From Caulobacter sp. UNC279MFTsu5.1 (GTDB taxonomy: Bacteria; Pseudomonadota; Alphaproteobacteria; Caulobacterales; Caulobacteraceae): a stretch of 64,000 bases of DNA. Positions 7,591-16,211 of the stretch are shown piece by piece (the first letter of the stretch is position 1; each line of letters opens with the position of its first letter). The DNA lies in assembly GCF_900114015.1 (NCBI RefSeq), contig NZ_FORN01000002.1, positions 1 to 64,000 on the forward strand, read 5' to 3'. A model generated the notes under the pieces. The model searched no databases. It was not told the DNA's origin and worked only from the letters and a program-made list of their open reading frames with translations. Position numbers and translations under genes: made by a program.

Positions 7591-8456
7591 ACCCCTATAC
7601 GTCCATCACCAACCAGATCCTCGCCAACCTCGCCCAGGGCGTGACCCCCTGGACCAAGCCCTGGACCGCCGGCCACGCCGCCGGCCCCGTCTCGCGGCCC
7701 CTGCGCCACAGCTTCGAGCCCTATTCCGGCATCAACACCCTGGTGCTCTGGGGGACCGCGGTCGAACGGGGCTACGCCGCCCCCATCTGGATGACCTTTC
7801 CTCAAGCCCTCGAACTTGGCGGGGCGGTGCGCAAGGGCGAGAAGAGCACCACGGTGGTCTACGCCAATCGCATCACGCGCCAGGACACCAACGACCAGGG
7901 TGAAGATGTCGAGCGCTCGATCCCCTTCCTGAAGGCCTATCCGGTCTTCAACGTCGAGCAGATCGACGGTCTTCCCGAACGGTTCCGGGCCGCGCCCGTG
8001 ACCCTTCCCGAAAGCGAGCGCATCGCCCGGGCCGACGCCTTCCTCGCCGCGACGAAGGCGGAGGTCGTCCACGGCGGCGACATGGCCTGCTACGAGCTCA
8101 TCGCCGACCGCATCCGCATCCCGGAGTTTGGCGCCTTCGCCAGCGCCCACGACTACTACGCCACGCGCGGTCACGAGACCGTCCACTGGACCCGCCACCC
8201 CTCCCGGCTGGATCGCGACCTTGGCCGCAAGACCTTCGGCGACGAGGGCTATGCGCGCGAGGAACTGGTGGCTGAACTTGGCGCGGCGTTCCTGTGCGCC
8301 GAGCTGGGCGTTGATCTTCGGCCGCGTGAGGACCACGCCGCCTATATCGGCCATTGGCTGACCGTCCTGAGCCAGGACAAGCGGGCGATCTTCAGCGCCG
8401 CCGCCCATGCGCAAAAGGCGCTCGACTACCTCAAGGGGCTCCAGCCGCCAGGCTGA
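7542..8456 (+). CDS. ardC: ArdC-like antirestriction / ssDNA-binding protein with zincin domain
   Basis: A 304-residue protein. The N-terminal half is the ArdC-type domain (about 15-140: YTSITNQILANLAQGVTPWTKPW, GINTLVLW, KGEKSTTVVYANRI) that binds single-stranded DNA and protects incoming plasmid DNA from host restriction. The C-terminal half is a zincin-like metallopeptidase domain with HETVHWT (HExxH) near residue 212 and a downstream glutamate in YAREELVAELGAAFL. Such proteins are common on conjugative elements and act in the recipient. ATG at 7542 has a clear aggagg. Its 3' end overlaps the convergent small gene by 26 bases. Confidence 0.9.
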   Translation: MTRAEKTSRPNGATRQDPYTSITNQILANLAQGVTPWTKPWTAGHAAGPVSRPLRHSFEPYSGINTLVLWGTAVERGYAAPIWMTFPQALELGGAVRKGEKSTTVVYANRITRQDTNDQGEDVERSIPFLKAYPVFNVEQIDGLPERFRAAPVTLPESERIARADAFLAATKAEVVHGGDMACYELIADRIRIPEFGAFASAHDYYATRGHETVHWTRHPSRLDRDLGRKTFGDEGYAREELVAELGAAFLCAELGVDLRPREDHAAYIGHWLTVLSQDKRAIFSAAAHAQKALDYLKGLQPPG

Positions 8457-8814
8457 GCCGATCCTCAGGCGGCCTGGTCGGCGATCCCGGCAGGCCGTCC
8501 GGTGGCTGGAAGTCGAAGCGGAGCGGCGGGGTCTCGATCCACGCCCCGGTCGGCGCCACGGGCCGCTTGGCGTTGGCGATATGGACCAGCAGCTCGTTCA
8601 TGCCCCGCGACACCGCGTGGGCCCAGGCCGCATGGCCGATATCGGCCGCGCGGCTGATGTCGTCGGCGGCGTCAAGGCAGAACAGCGTCCGCCCGCCGTC
8701 GGCGTCAAGGCGCGAAAAGGCGAACCGGCCCGACCGACGGACGAACTGGGCGTCATGGTGATGGAGGCTGATGAACCAGTCCCCGTCGATCAGCACCGTC
8801 CCGTTGTCGGTCAT
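8431..8814 (-). CDS. conserved-looking hypothetical protein
   Basis: A 127-residue protein I do not recognise. It opens MTDNGTVLIDGDWFISLHHHDAQFV, which reads as a strand-rich segment, and contains CLDAADDISRAADIGHAAWAH followed by ELLVHIANAKRP. The C-terminus is proline-rich. The start at 8814 is chosen for ggggag eight bases upstream; an in-frame ATG at 8832 lacks this. It is convergent with ardC and is probably an ICE accessory gene. Confidence 0.6.
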   Translation of the reverse strand: MTDNGTVLIDGDWFISLHHHDAQFVRRSGRFAFSRLDADGGRTLFCLDAADDISRAADIGHAAWAHAVSRGMNELLVHIANAKRPVAPTGAWIETPPLRFDFQPPDGLPGSPTRPPEDRLSLAAGAP

Positions 8815-9135
8815 CGCGCACGCTCCCCGCACTTCGCGGTTCCGAGGCTAGGAAGATTTTCCGATTCTTTCCCAGGGCTTGTCTTTGGTTCGCGCCAATT
8901 TCCAGTGGATTGAGCGTCGAATGTCGTTGCGCAACAAGGGTTTGCGCGGTCCGGACAGACGCCTCCAAACGCCCGCCGGGCGCTCTTGATCAGGTCCGCG
9001 AAGCCTGGCCGTCCGCCGTTCCCCACCGGCGGCCGGCCGGCGGCGGTCCGACCCCTTCATGGCGATCTTCCCCCCATCGCCCGGTCGGACCGCCGCCCCT
9101 GGGCGACACGCGTGAGCGGCGGGCTGGAGAACCTC
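8815..9135. other. intergenic region, no gene seen
   Basis: A divergent region between the minus-strand 127-aa gene and the second DUF736 gene. Part of it (8845-8935) is less GC-rich than its surroundings and probably contains promoters. No convincing protein, RNA or repeat was found. Confidence 0.5.
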
Positions 9136-9486
9136 ATGTCGGTCATCGGTCACTTCCGTCGCGAGGGCGACGGCTTCACCGGTCGCATCGCGACCCTGGG
9201 CCTGGACGTCGCCGTCCGGCTCGTTCCGTCAACGCGCGCCAGCGCCAAGGGGCCTGACTACCTCGCCCTGATCGGTGAGAACGAGGTTGGGGCCGCCTGG
9301 CGGGCCAGCGACACCAGCGGCGCGCTGCTGAACATCAAGCTCGACGATCCCACCTGGTCCGAGCCGGTCAATGTTCGGCTGATGGCCGCCGAGGACGGCG
9401 TGCTGCCCCTGACCTGGATCCGGCGCACCGAGGACAAGCCCGACCGAACCGCCGACAAAGCCGCCACTCCGCCGGGGCCGGACTGA
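9136..9486 (+). CDS. DUF736 family protein (second copy)
   Basis: A 116-residue DUF736 protein: MSVIGHFRREGDGFTGRIATLGL, DYLALIGENEVGAAWRA, LLNIKLDDPTWSEPVNVRLMAAED and LTWIRR. It is clearly paralogous to the gene at 7111 but diverged, so it is an old duplication rather than a recent copy. The reading frame is open further upstream, but ATG at 9136 matches the family start. It is convergent with the XRE regulator. Confidence 0.85.
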   Translation: MSVIGHFRREGDGFTGRIATLGLDVAVRLVPSTRASAKGPDYLALIGENEVGAAWRASDTSGALLNIKLDDPTWSEPVNVRLMAAEDGVLPLTWIRRTEDKPDRTADKAATPPGPD

Positions 9487-9507
9487 TCGGCCGTGCCCAG
9501 CGCGCCA

Positions 9508-10005
9508 TCAGCCTTCCTCCAGCCCTCCGTCCGGGTCCTCGTAGGAGAGCTCGATGGCGCGCGCGATATAGTCGTCCACGCTGGCGTCCTGCCGTTCGAA
9601 AAGCTTGCGGATTTCGCCGGCGATGTGCCGAAATCCCGCGACCCAAGTCGCCGCCGGCACGCGCGACAGACGCGGGCCGAACTCGGCGAAGAGGTCGCGG
9701 GTCAGCACGTAGAACGCTGTCGCCATCTTGTTGTCCATCAGCAGCAGCGGCAGCTCGGGCCAGTTGAACTGCACCCCGAGATGGATGGCGGCGGCGTCGC
9801 TCCGCGTCGCCTTGGCGAACAGCCTCACCTTATTGAAGTCATAGGCGCGGCGGCCCTTTTCGAAGTCGCGGTAAGTCCGAAGGGAGACCCCCATGGCGAC
9901 CGCGACCTCCTCCTGGGTCATATGGCGCTCTTTTCGAAGCATTCTGACGATTTCGGACAGAAGCTGCGCCTGACGCGCGAGAGGCGTCTTTGGTGCGGCC
10001 GCCAT
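9508..10005 (-). CDS. XRE-family transcriptional regulator
   Basis: A 165-residue protein with an N-terminal XRE helix-turn-helix at about 15-70 (LRKERHMTQEEVAVAMGVSLRTYRDFEKGRRAYDFNKVRLFA). The C-terminal region contains WPELPLLLMDNKMATAFYVLTRDLFAEFG and is probably a dimerisation or sensing part. It is likely a regulator of nearby ICE genes, but the target is unknown. It is convergent with the second DUF736 gene. Confidence 0.85.
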   Translation of the reverse strand: MAAAPKTPLARQAQLLSEIVRMLRKERHMTQEEVAVAMGVSLRTYRDFEKGRRAYDFNKVRLFAKATRSDAAAIHLGVQFNWPELPLLLMDNKMATAFYVLTRDLFAEFGPRLSRVPAATWVAGFRHIAGEIRKLFERQDASVDDYIARAIELSYEDPDGGLEEG

Positions 10006-10339
10006 GCGTCACTCCAAGCCACTAATCAACCAGAAGAATAGTTGTCCAGCAAACGCAAGCGCCCGCAACGGCTTTGGTGGCGGTCCCGTCCGACGACGGA
10101 GGGTTTGTGGCGGGGTTTGGCAAATTCGCTTGAGGCGGCGCCGCATCGATTAGCCGTTGCAGCTCTAGCGGCAACGATCTCGAAGCCGACCGGCAACGTC
10201 ATTCCCAGCGGGTCGGTGCGGGTTGCCGGTTGAGTCGCTGATCCACAGGAGAAGTTCGAGCCGGTGCGCGCCGGTGGCGCGGCGCAATCGACGGCGCGCC
10301 GTAAGCGAAGAACGATCTTCGGCTCAAGGGAGCCGTCGC
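10006..10339. other. intergenic region before the lasso cluster
   Basis: A divergent region between the XRE gene and the GntR regulator. It probably holds promoters for both. I see no RNA gene, strong hairpin or convincing small gene; the short open frames here have no family features or good ribosome binding sites. Confidence 0.5.
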
Positions 10340-10942
10340 GTGGGTCGAGACCGGGATGCTTTTGAACGGACGCTGCGGACCTTGCGTGAGCGATTGGCCG
10401 ACGGCTCGGCGTCGCAGGGCGCGGGACTGCATGTGCACGCCCTCGCGGCCGATCTGGACGTGAGCCAGACGCCCGTGCGCGAGGCCCTGGCCCATCTGGC
10501 CGGCGAGGGCCTCGTGGCGCGCCTGCGGGGCGGCTACCAGACCATCGTCTACGACAAGGCCGCGCTAGCGGAGCTCTACGAGCTGGCCGGCCTGCTGGCG
10601 TCCGCCGCCATTGATGACCGTGCGGAGGTGCGCCAGGCTGCCCAGCCGTCGAGATTGATCGAGCTGCTGGCGGGCGCCACCCGCAATCGCGCCGTCGCCG
10701 CCGCCCTGCATCGCGTGCTTGCCCAGCTGTCGCCGTTCGAACCGGCCGAACGCGCCGTGCTCGGCGACCAGGACCAGGACGGACTGCGCGCAGCCTTGCG
10801 ATCGGCGCCGGAAGGCGCGGCGACCAAGCGCCTGGTACGCGGCTATTTTCGTCGGCGCGCGCGCCATGCGGGCGAGATCATCGCTGTATTTCTGGGGCTT
10901 TCGAGCGGGCGCGCAGCGCGCAATCCCAGGTCGCAAATATAG
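10340..10942 (+). CDS. GntR/FCD-type transcriptional regulator of the lasso cluster
   Basis: A 200-residue protein with a winged-helix GntR domain at the N-terminus: RDAFERTLRTLRERLADG, then LHVHALAADLDVSQTPVREALAHLAGEGLVAR. A helical C-terminal half resembles a short FCD ligand-binding domain. GTG at 10340 is chosen over the upstream in-frame TTG at 10223 because aagggag lies eight bases before it and the family pattern starts there. It is on the same strand and directly upstream of the two lasso precursors, so it is a probable local regulator. Confidence 0.75.
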   Translation: MGRDRDAFERTLRTLRERLADGSASQGAGLHVHALAADLDVSQTPVREALAHLAGEGLVARLRGGYQTIVYDKAALAELYELAGLLASAAIDDRAEVRQAAQPSRLIELLAGATRNRAVAAALHRVLAQLSPFEPAERAVLGDQDQDGLRAALRSAPEGAATKRLVRGYFRRRARHAGEIIAVFLGLSSGRAARNPRSQI

Positions 10943-11016
10943 ATTTGAATATACGTCGCGCGAGTCGCCTTCTGAACGCGTCGCAACACCGCGACGACAC
11001 AGCCCAGGAGGTCGTC

Positions 11017-11133
11017 ATGACCCGCTCCACTATCCGGCTGATCCGCTTCGGCTCGGCCAAGACCCTCACCCAGGCCCAGATCCCCTACGGGGAACTGGAG
11101 TCGGGAAATCCCTTCGACGGCTACGGCGTCTAA
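11017..11133 (+). CDS. lasso peptide precursor A1
   Basis: A 38-residue precursor. The leader ends RFGSAKTLTQ, with Thr at the -2 position that class II lasso maturases require. The predicted core is AQIPYGELESGNPFDGYGV (19 residues), starting at Ala20. Glu at core position 9 is the likely ring partner, making a nine-residue macrolactam with the Ala1 amine. Glu7 is the alternative. Caulonodins are known lasso peptides with Ala1 or Ser1, so Ala1 is plausible. caggaggtcgtc precedes the ATG. The gene is immediately upstream of a second, homologous precursor and the B and C maturation genes. Confidence 0.88.
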   Translation: MTRSTIRLIRFGSAKTLTQAQIPYGELESGNPFDGYGV

Positions 11134-11205
11134 GCGCCGGTCGCCGCGCCGCCGACGCGGTCTGGCCGGCGGCGCTCTGGCAACCCTCAACTCAGGACGA
11201 AGTCG

Positions 11206-11319
11206 ATGAACATCAAGTTCCGCATTATCCGGTTTGGCGCCGCCAAGGCGCTGACCCAAGCTCAGATGCCCGTCGGTGAGCTCGAAAACGGCGACCTCAC
11301 GAGCCGCTGGGGCATCTGA
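11206..11319 (+). CDS. lasso peptide precursor A2
   Basis: A 37-residue paralogue of A1, starting MNIKFRIIRFGAAKALTQ. The predicted core is AQMPVGELENGDLTSRWGI (19 residues). The leader motif (RFGxAKxLTQ), first core residues AQ, Pro4, the GELE block with Glu7 and Glu9, and Gly11 are shared with A1. The C-terminal tails differ, which fits a conserved ring with a diversified tail. ATG at 11206 follows aggacgaagtcg. It is followed after 55 bases by the B gene. Confidence 0.88.
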   Translation: MNIKFRIIRFGAAKALTQAQMPVGELENGDLTSRWGI

Positions 11320-11374
11320 ACCCCAGCGCGGTCCGGGTCGCGTCGCCCAGCTGTTTCATTCGAAGGGAAGGACG

Positions 11375-12013
11375 ATGCGACTCTGGCTCGCTCCACACGT
11401 CTTCGCCGTCACCATTGGCCCGGACATTGTCGTGCTCGACGTCCTCTCCGACACCTATTTCTGTCTCGCCGACGCGGCGTTGCATCTTCGGCTCGGCGCC
11501 GACGGCGCGGTCGATGTCGAACCCGCCGAGGCCGCCGATGACCTTCTCGAGGCCGGGCTCCTCCAGACTGCGCCGCCGCCGCCCCGTGCCGCCGCGCGCG
11601 AGATCCGTCAGGGTCGGCCTTCCTCGCCATCGCCAATCTCTCCGCGCGCCGTCGGCGTGGCCCTGCGCGCCAACCTCACCGCCGCCAAGTCGATCGATCA
11701 GCTTCCTTTCGCGGACGTGCTGTCCTTGGCAGGGCCGCTCGCCGAAACGGTGTTTGAAGCGCCCACCACGGAGTTGTTGCGGGAGGCCGACCGCTTTGCC
11801 CGACTGGCCCCCTGGCTTCCGCGCGAAGGCCTTTGCCTGATGCGCAGCCTGCAGCAACGCCTCTACTTGACCCGGCTGGGCCATGCGGCAGCCTGGGTCT
11901 TTGGCGTACGCACCTGGCCCTTCAAGGCCCATTGTTGGTTGCAGGCCGGCGACGTCGTGCTCGACGACACGCCAGAGCACGTCGGGACCTATACGCCGAT
12001 CCTGGTGGTCTGA
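11375..12013 (+). CDS. lasso peptide leader peptidase B (RRE + transglutaminase-like protease)
   Basis: A 212-residue B protein. Residues 1-65 form a PqqD-like recognition domain that binds the precursor leader (VVLDVLSDTYFCL). Residues about 95-212 are the transglutaminase-like cysteine protease that cuts after the leader, with a probable triad Cys154 (REGLCLMRSL), His186 (FKAHCW) and Asp198 (VVLDDTPEHV). Here recognition and protease domains are fused, as usual in proteobacterial clusters. The ATG is preceded by gaagggaagg. The cyclase gene starts two bases after its stop, so translation is coupled. Confidence 0.92.
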   Translation: MRLWLAPHVFAVTIGPDIVVLDVLSDTYFCLADAALHLRLGADGAVDVEPAEAADDLLEAGLLQTAPPPPRAAAREIRQGRPSSPSPISPRAVGVALRANLTAAKSIDQLPFADVLSLAGPLAETVFEAPTTELLREADRFARLAPWLPREGLCLMRSLQQRLYLTRLGHAAAWVFGVRTWPFKAHCWLQAGDVVLDDTPEHVGTYTPILVV

Positions 12014-12015
12014 TC

Positions 12016-13794
12016 GTGCGTGACTACCTGATCATCGAATCCACACCCGGTGACGACCTCGAGGAACGTCGATCGGCTGAGGCCATCGTGCTGGCGACGG
12101 GCGCCTGGACGAAGGTCGCGCAGCGCCGCTGGTTTTCGGTCTTTCTCGAAACCGAGAAGCCGCCGCGTTACCGGCATCTACCCGGCGTGGCCGGCGCCTT
12201 GATCGGGGAGGTGTTCGACGCGGAGGCGGCGCGGGCAGGGCGCGGGCAGGACATCGATATGCTTGGCTTTGGCGCGGAAGCTGACAGCGCGGCGCGGCGG
12301 CTCATCGAACGTGGCTTTGGTCGTTACGTCGCCATCCTCAACGACGACGCAGGCCCCGCGCGTGTCCTTCGCGATCCGCTCGGGGCGATGAACGCGATCG
12401 GATGGCGGCGCGGCGCTCTGCGCTTCATCGCCTCGCGCCTTCCCGACATCCCTGGGATCCGCCCGTCGGAGCTGGTCGTCGACTGGCAGGCCGCCGTCGA
12501 CATCCTGCGCCAGAAGAACCTCGCCAGCCTGGTGACGCCGCTTGAAGGCGTTGTGACCTTTCCGCCGGGTGTTCTGGCGGATGAGGCCGGCCGTGGGGCG
12601 CGCCTTTGGTCGCCCGCCCGATTTGCGCGAACCCCTCTGACCGGCGTCGTCCCCAGAGACCTTCGGGTCCTGGTCGATGGGGTGGTGGCCGCATGGGTCC
12701 AGCGCCGCGAAGGCCTTTTCTGCGAAATGTCGGGCGGGCTCGACTCCGCCATTGTCGCCACCAGCCTCGCCAGCGTCGGCGCGCCGCTGCGTTACGGCCT
12801 CAACCATGCCTATCCTGAGCGGGAGGGTGACGAACGGCGCTTCGCCCAGGATCTGGCCGACAGGATCGGGGTCCCGCTGGTGGTGGTCGAACGCCAACCC
12901 TTGCGCCTGACCGCTGACAAGATCCTGGCGGGCGCGGGCGGCATGCGCCTCAACTACGCTGGCGGCGATCCCGAGCACGACGCCGACCTGGCCGCACGTC
13001 ATAGCGAACCGGGGATCGACGCGATGTTCACCGGCTGTGGTGGCGACGGTGTCTTCTTCCAACCCGCCCATCCGAGCCTGGTGAGGGATGTTCTTCGCGG
13101 TCGCTGCGGAGCGCGGCTTGCCAGTCTAGATGTCCTGGCGCGGCGGAACGCGACCACGGTCTGGTCTATCCTGCGTCGTGGCCTCAAGCCTCAGGACGTG
13201 ACAGCCGGCGCGGGCGTCGAGCAGTTCCTCGATGCCCGCGTCCTGACGACACCGGTTCGCAAGCATCCCTGGCTCGACGAGGCGCGAGACATCGAACCCG
13301 CCAAGCAGTTGCAGATCCTAATGCTTGTGAACGGTCTGAGCGTCCTTGGCGACAGCCTCCACCACGCCGCCGGAGACGTCATCGATCCGCTGATGAGTCA
13401 GCCAGTCGTTGAGTTCTGCCTCTCCGCGCCGGCTGGCGTGCTGGCGGTGGGCGAGCTCAATCGTCCCTTTGCGCGTCGTGCCTTCGCTGAGCGCTTGCCC
13501 GCGTCGATCCTCGAGCGGCCGTCGAAGGGCGCGGTAACGAACTTCATCCTGCGCAGTCTCGGTTCAAGCCTAGATTCCCTGCGGCCGTTTCTGCTCGACG
13601 GGCTCCTCGCTAAAGCCGGGGTGCTGGATCGCGAGCGGCTCGACGAGGCTTTGCAGCGCGAGCAGTTCCTGTGGTCGAACACAGCCTCGCAGGCCTTCAT
13701 CCTGCTGGCGATGGAGGCCTGGACGCGCCGCTGGACGGGCGCCCAGGCCTTGGGCCGGGCCGAGGTCGCCTACGGGGCGGCGACCTCGGTCTGA
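12016..13794 (+). CDS. lasso peptide cyclase C (asparagine synthetase-like)
   Basis: A 592-residue ATP-dependent lasso cyclase that activates the ring acid side chain and joins it to the core N-terminus. It has an N-terminal glutaminase-like region without the catalytic Cys2 (it starts MRDYLIIEST) and an asparagine synthetase domain with the AMP-forming SGGLDS loop at about residues 239-244 (EMSGGLDSAIVA). GTG at 12016 is two bases after the B stop. The 3' end overlaps the convergent isopeptidase gene by 25 bases. Confidence 0.93.
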   Translation: MRDYLIIESTPGDDLEERRSAEAIVLATGAWTKVAQRRWFSVFLETEKPPRYRHLPGVAGALIGEVFDAEAARAGRGQDIDMLGFGAEADSAARRLIERGFGRYVAILNDDAGPARVLRDPLGAMNAIGWRRGALRFIASRLPDIPGIRPSELVVDWQAAVDILRQKNLASLVTPLEGVVTFPPGVLADEAGRGARLWSPARFARTPLTGVVPRDLRVLVDGVVAAWVQRREGLFCEMSGGLDSAIVATSLASVGAPLRYGLNHAYPEREGDERRFAQDLADRIGVPLVVVERQPLRLTADKILAGAGGMRLNYAGGDPEHDADLAARHSEPGIDAMFTGCGGDGVFFQPAHPSLVRDVLRGRCGARLASLDVLARRNATTVWSILRRGLKPQDVTAGAGVEQFLDARVLTTPVRKHPWLDEARDIEPAKQLQILMLVNGLSVLGDSLHHAAGDVIDPLMSQPVVEFCLSAPAGVLAVGELNRPFARRAFAERLPASILERPSKGAVTNFILRSLGSSLDSLRPFLLDGLLAKAGVLDRERLDEALQREQFLWSNTASQAFILLAMEAWTRRWTGAQALGRAEVAYGAATSV

Positions 13795-16184
13795 GGCCGG
13801 ACGATCCCGAGGTTCTCGTCCAGGAAGGCGAAGATCCGCTGGTACTGATCGCGGACATTGCCCGGCGTTTCGACGACGTGGGTCTCGCCCCGATAGGTCA
13901 GGAAGATCGCGTCCTTGCCCTGGCGATAGAGCGCGCCGAAGAGGTTCTGCGGCTGCTCGATATATTTGTCGAGGTCGCCGTAGATGATCATCATCGGGGT
14001 GGTGATCCGATCGACATAGGTGATCGGACTGTTGCGCTGGTAGAGGTCGGGGGCCTGCCAAGGGGGGACGCCCATCCGAGCCTGGCCTGTTTCCGTCCAG
14101 CCCGATCCCGACATCAGATAGTACCCGTTCTCAGGGTTGGTGTTCGCCCACGGGCCGACCATGGCGTAGGCGCTGGTCAGGTTCACGGTCGGGGCGCCGG
14201 CGATGACGGCGCGGAGGCGCTTGGTCTGCTCCGCCGCCGCCACAACCGTATAGCCGCCATAGCTATGGCCCCAGGCCGCGACCCGGTCGCCATCTACCAG
14301 ACCGTCCTTGGCGGCGGCATCGACGGCCGCGAAGATCTGATCGGCCATGGCCTCGATCGGTTCGCGCCCGTCGGGATAGGGCATGGCGGGCACCAGCGCC
14401 GCGTAGCCGTGGGCGGCCAGGAGGATCGGATTGGTTCCCATATAGAGCGTTCCAGGCGCGAGGGCGCCGGATGGCGACATCGGCGCGGCGGGGTAGGGCA
14501 GCACCACCACGGGCGGTTTTCCGCCGCCGGGGAGGGGCGTGGGCGGCAGATAGAGCCAGCTCGTCACCGCCTTGCCGTCAATGCTCTTGTGGTGGACGGC
14601 GATGGGCTTGGCGATGTCGACGCCGGCCAGGTCGGCATTGACCGCCGTCAGCGGTCGAGCTGAACCCGCCGCGTCGACCCAGGAAACGGTCTGGACGCCG
14701 TGTTCGTCGCGACGCGTCTGGACGGCGCCCTGGGCGGTTCGAGCCACGATCCTGGCGCCGTCCTGGGCGGCGCGGACGCGAGGACCCACCCAGGCCTCCG
14801 TTGGTGTCGCGCCCTCCGCCAGGCCCAGGCTCGCCAGCGGCGGTACGAAGTTCTGGGCGCCACGGAAACCGGGCGGCGGGTCGGCCAACGGGACCACATC
14901 GCTTGCCGCGACGCCCCAGGACTTGCCGCCCTGCGTCGTCACGCGCCAGACCTTCGCGCCCGCGGCGACGGCCCAGGCCTTTGTCGAGACGCCAAGCGCC
15001 CGGGCGCCGTCAGGCAGGCCGGCGGTGAGATTGACCGGGCCGGTCGGCGTAACGCGCCAGTAGTCGGCGCGGCCACCGGCTTTCGGGCGCGCGAAAACGA
15101 CCGGCGCCCCGTCGAGCCAGTCCCCCAGCGGCGTGCCGGCGGTGTCGTAGGTCGGGCCGAAGACCGGGGTCAAGGCGCCCAGATCGACGGGGGAGGCCGT
15201 CGCCGTGGCGGTGAAGCGCCAAAATCGGCCCGCCGAGAACGGGACATCGCCTTCGCGCGCGAAGGCAAGCACCTCCCGGCCGTCCTGGGACCAGGCGAGC
15301 AGCCGGTTCATGACCTCGCATTTGAGGCACGGGAAAGTGGCCTTGCCGTTGTCGAGGTCGATGACCGCCAGGCGATTGAACTGCGAGGGCGAAGCCGTGG
15401 TCTTGGGGCCCTCGTTGAGGCGCTGGATGTCCTCGCCCTCGACGATCGCCGCGACCGTCTTGCCATCGGGCGCCAGGGCGAAGTCCTCGATCGTTCCGCC
15501 AACGAGGGGGCGCGCCGTATTGTGGCGAAGGTCCAGCGTCACCAGGCCGACCTGCGGCCCCTTGGGGCGCAGGTCTCGATAGCGACCGCTGCCGATCGCC
15601 GTCACCGCGACGTCGCCCTTGGCGGTGTCGGCCCACATCTTCGTCAGCCGCGCCTGGGTCTCAAAGCCGAACCGGATCTGGAAATCCGGCCATGACATCG
15701 GCACGGCGGCGACGAGGATTTCGTCGTCGGAGCGCCAGACGACATCGGGGCCAAACTGCGGGATCCGGGGCGAGACGCCCAGCCACCGCGCCTCGCCGCT
15801 ATCGAGATCGACGACGCCCAGCTCGTAGCTGTGTCCGATCATCCGTCCGACGGCGAGCCGCTTGCCGCCGGGCGAAAGACCGAGCGCGGTGTAGCCTGCC
15901 CCGGCCGGGAGGTTGAGGGGCCGCTCCTGGCCGCCAGCCTTCAGGTCGAAGAGCTGGATGCGGCCGAGGGCCAGGCGCGTCTGGCGTTCCAGGTCCCAGA
16001 TTGGCGCGCTGTCGTATCGGGCATAACGCTGGACCACGAGCCAGCGCTGGGTGGTGTCCAGGCGGACCGATCCCAGGCTCTCAAGAGCCAGAAGTCGGTC
16101 CACGGTGAAGGGCTCGGCCGCGGCTGGCGTTGGGCAAACCAACGCGCAGCCGACCGCGAGCGCCGCGAAGCGTCGCATGATCAT
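13770..16184 (-). CDS. lasso peptide isopeptidase (prolyl oligopeptidase family S9)
   Basis: An 804-residue exported protein with a signal peptide (MIMRRFAALAVGCALVCPTPAAA), a beta-propeller region and a C-terminal alpha/beta hydrolase. The catalytic Ser lies near residue 638 in AAWGHSYGGY, Asp near 736 in IYGDLDKY and His near 768 in RGETHVVE. In Caulobacter-type lasso clusters this enzyme opens the isopeptide bond of the locus's own lasso peptides, and such clusters lack an ABC exporter, as here. It is encoded convergently to the cyclase and in line with the TonB receptor, suggesting uptake followed by opening of the peptide. Confidence 0.9.
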   Translation of the reverse strand: MIMRRFAALAVGCALVCPTPAAAEPFTVDRLLALESLGSVRLDTTQRWLVVQRYARYDSAPIWDLERQTRLALGRIQLFDLKAGGQERPLNLPAGAGYTALGLSPGGKRLAVGRMIGHSYELGVVDLDSGEARWLGVSPRIPQFGPDVVWRSDDEILVAAVPMSWPDFQIRFGFETQARLTKMWADTAKGDVAVTAIGSGRYRDLRPKGPQVGLVTLDLRHNTARPLVGGTIEDFALAPDGKTVAAIVEGEDIQRLNEGPKTTASPSQFNRLAVIDLDNGKATFPCLKCEVMNRLLAWSQDGREVLAFAREGDVPFSAGRFWRFTATATASPVDLGALTPVFGPTYDTAGTPLGDWLDGAPVVFARPKAGGRADYWRVTPTGPVNLTAGLPDGARALGVSTKAWAVAAGAKVWRVTTQGGKSWGVAASDVVPLADPPPGFRGAQNFVPPLASLGLAEGATPTEAWVGPRVRAAQDGARIVARTAQGAVQTRRDEHGVQTVSWVDAAGSARPLTAVNADLAGVDIAKPIAVHHKSIDGKAVTSWLYLPPTPLPGGGKPPVVVLPYPAAPMSPSGALAPGTLYMGTNPILLAAHGYAALVPAMPYPDGREPIEAMADQIFAAVDAAAKDGLVDGDRVAAWGHSYGGYTVVAAAEQTKRLRAVIAGAPTVNLTSAYAMVGPWANTNPENGYYLMSGSGWTETGQARMGVPPWQAPDLYQRNSPITYVDRITTPMMIIYGDLDKYIEQPQNLFGALYRQGKDAIFLTYRGETHVVETPGNVRDQYQRIFAFLDENLGIVRPQTEVAAP

Positions 16185-16211
16185 TCTCCAGATTTCAGGT
16201 TGGGGTTTGGC

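Noticed and set aside
10042..10233. 63-aa plus-strand open frame before the GntR gene
   Set aside because: It has a basic, low-complexity sequence with no ribosome binding site and no family.
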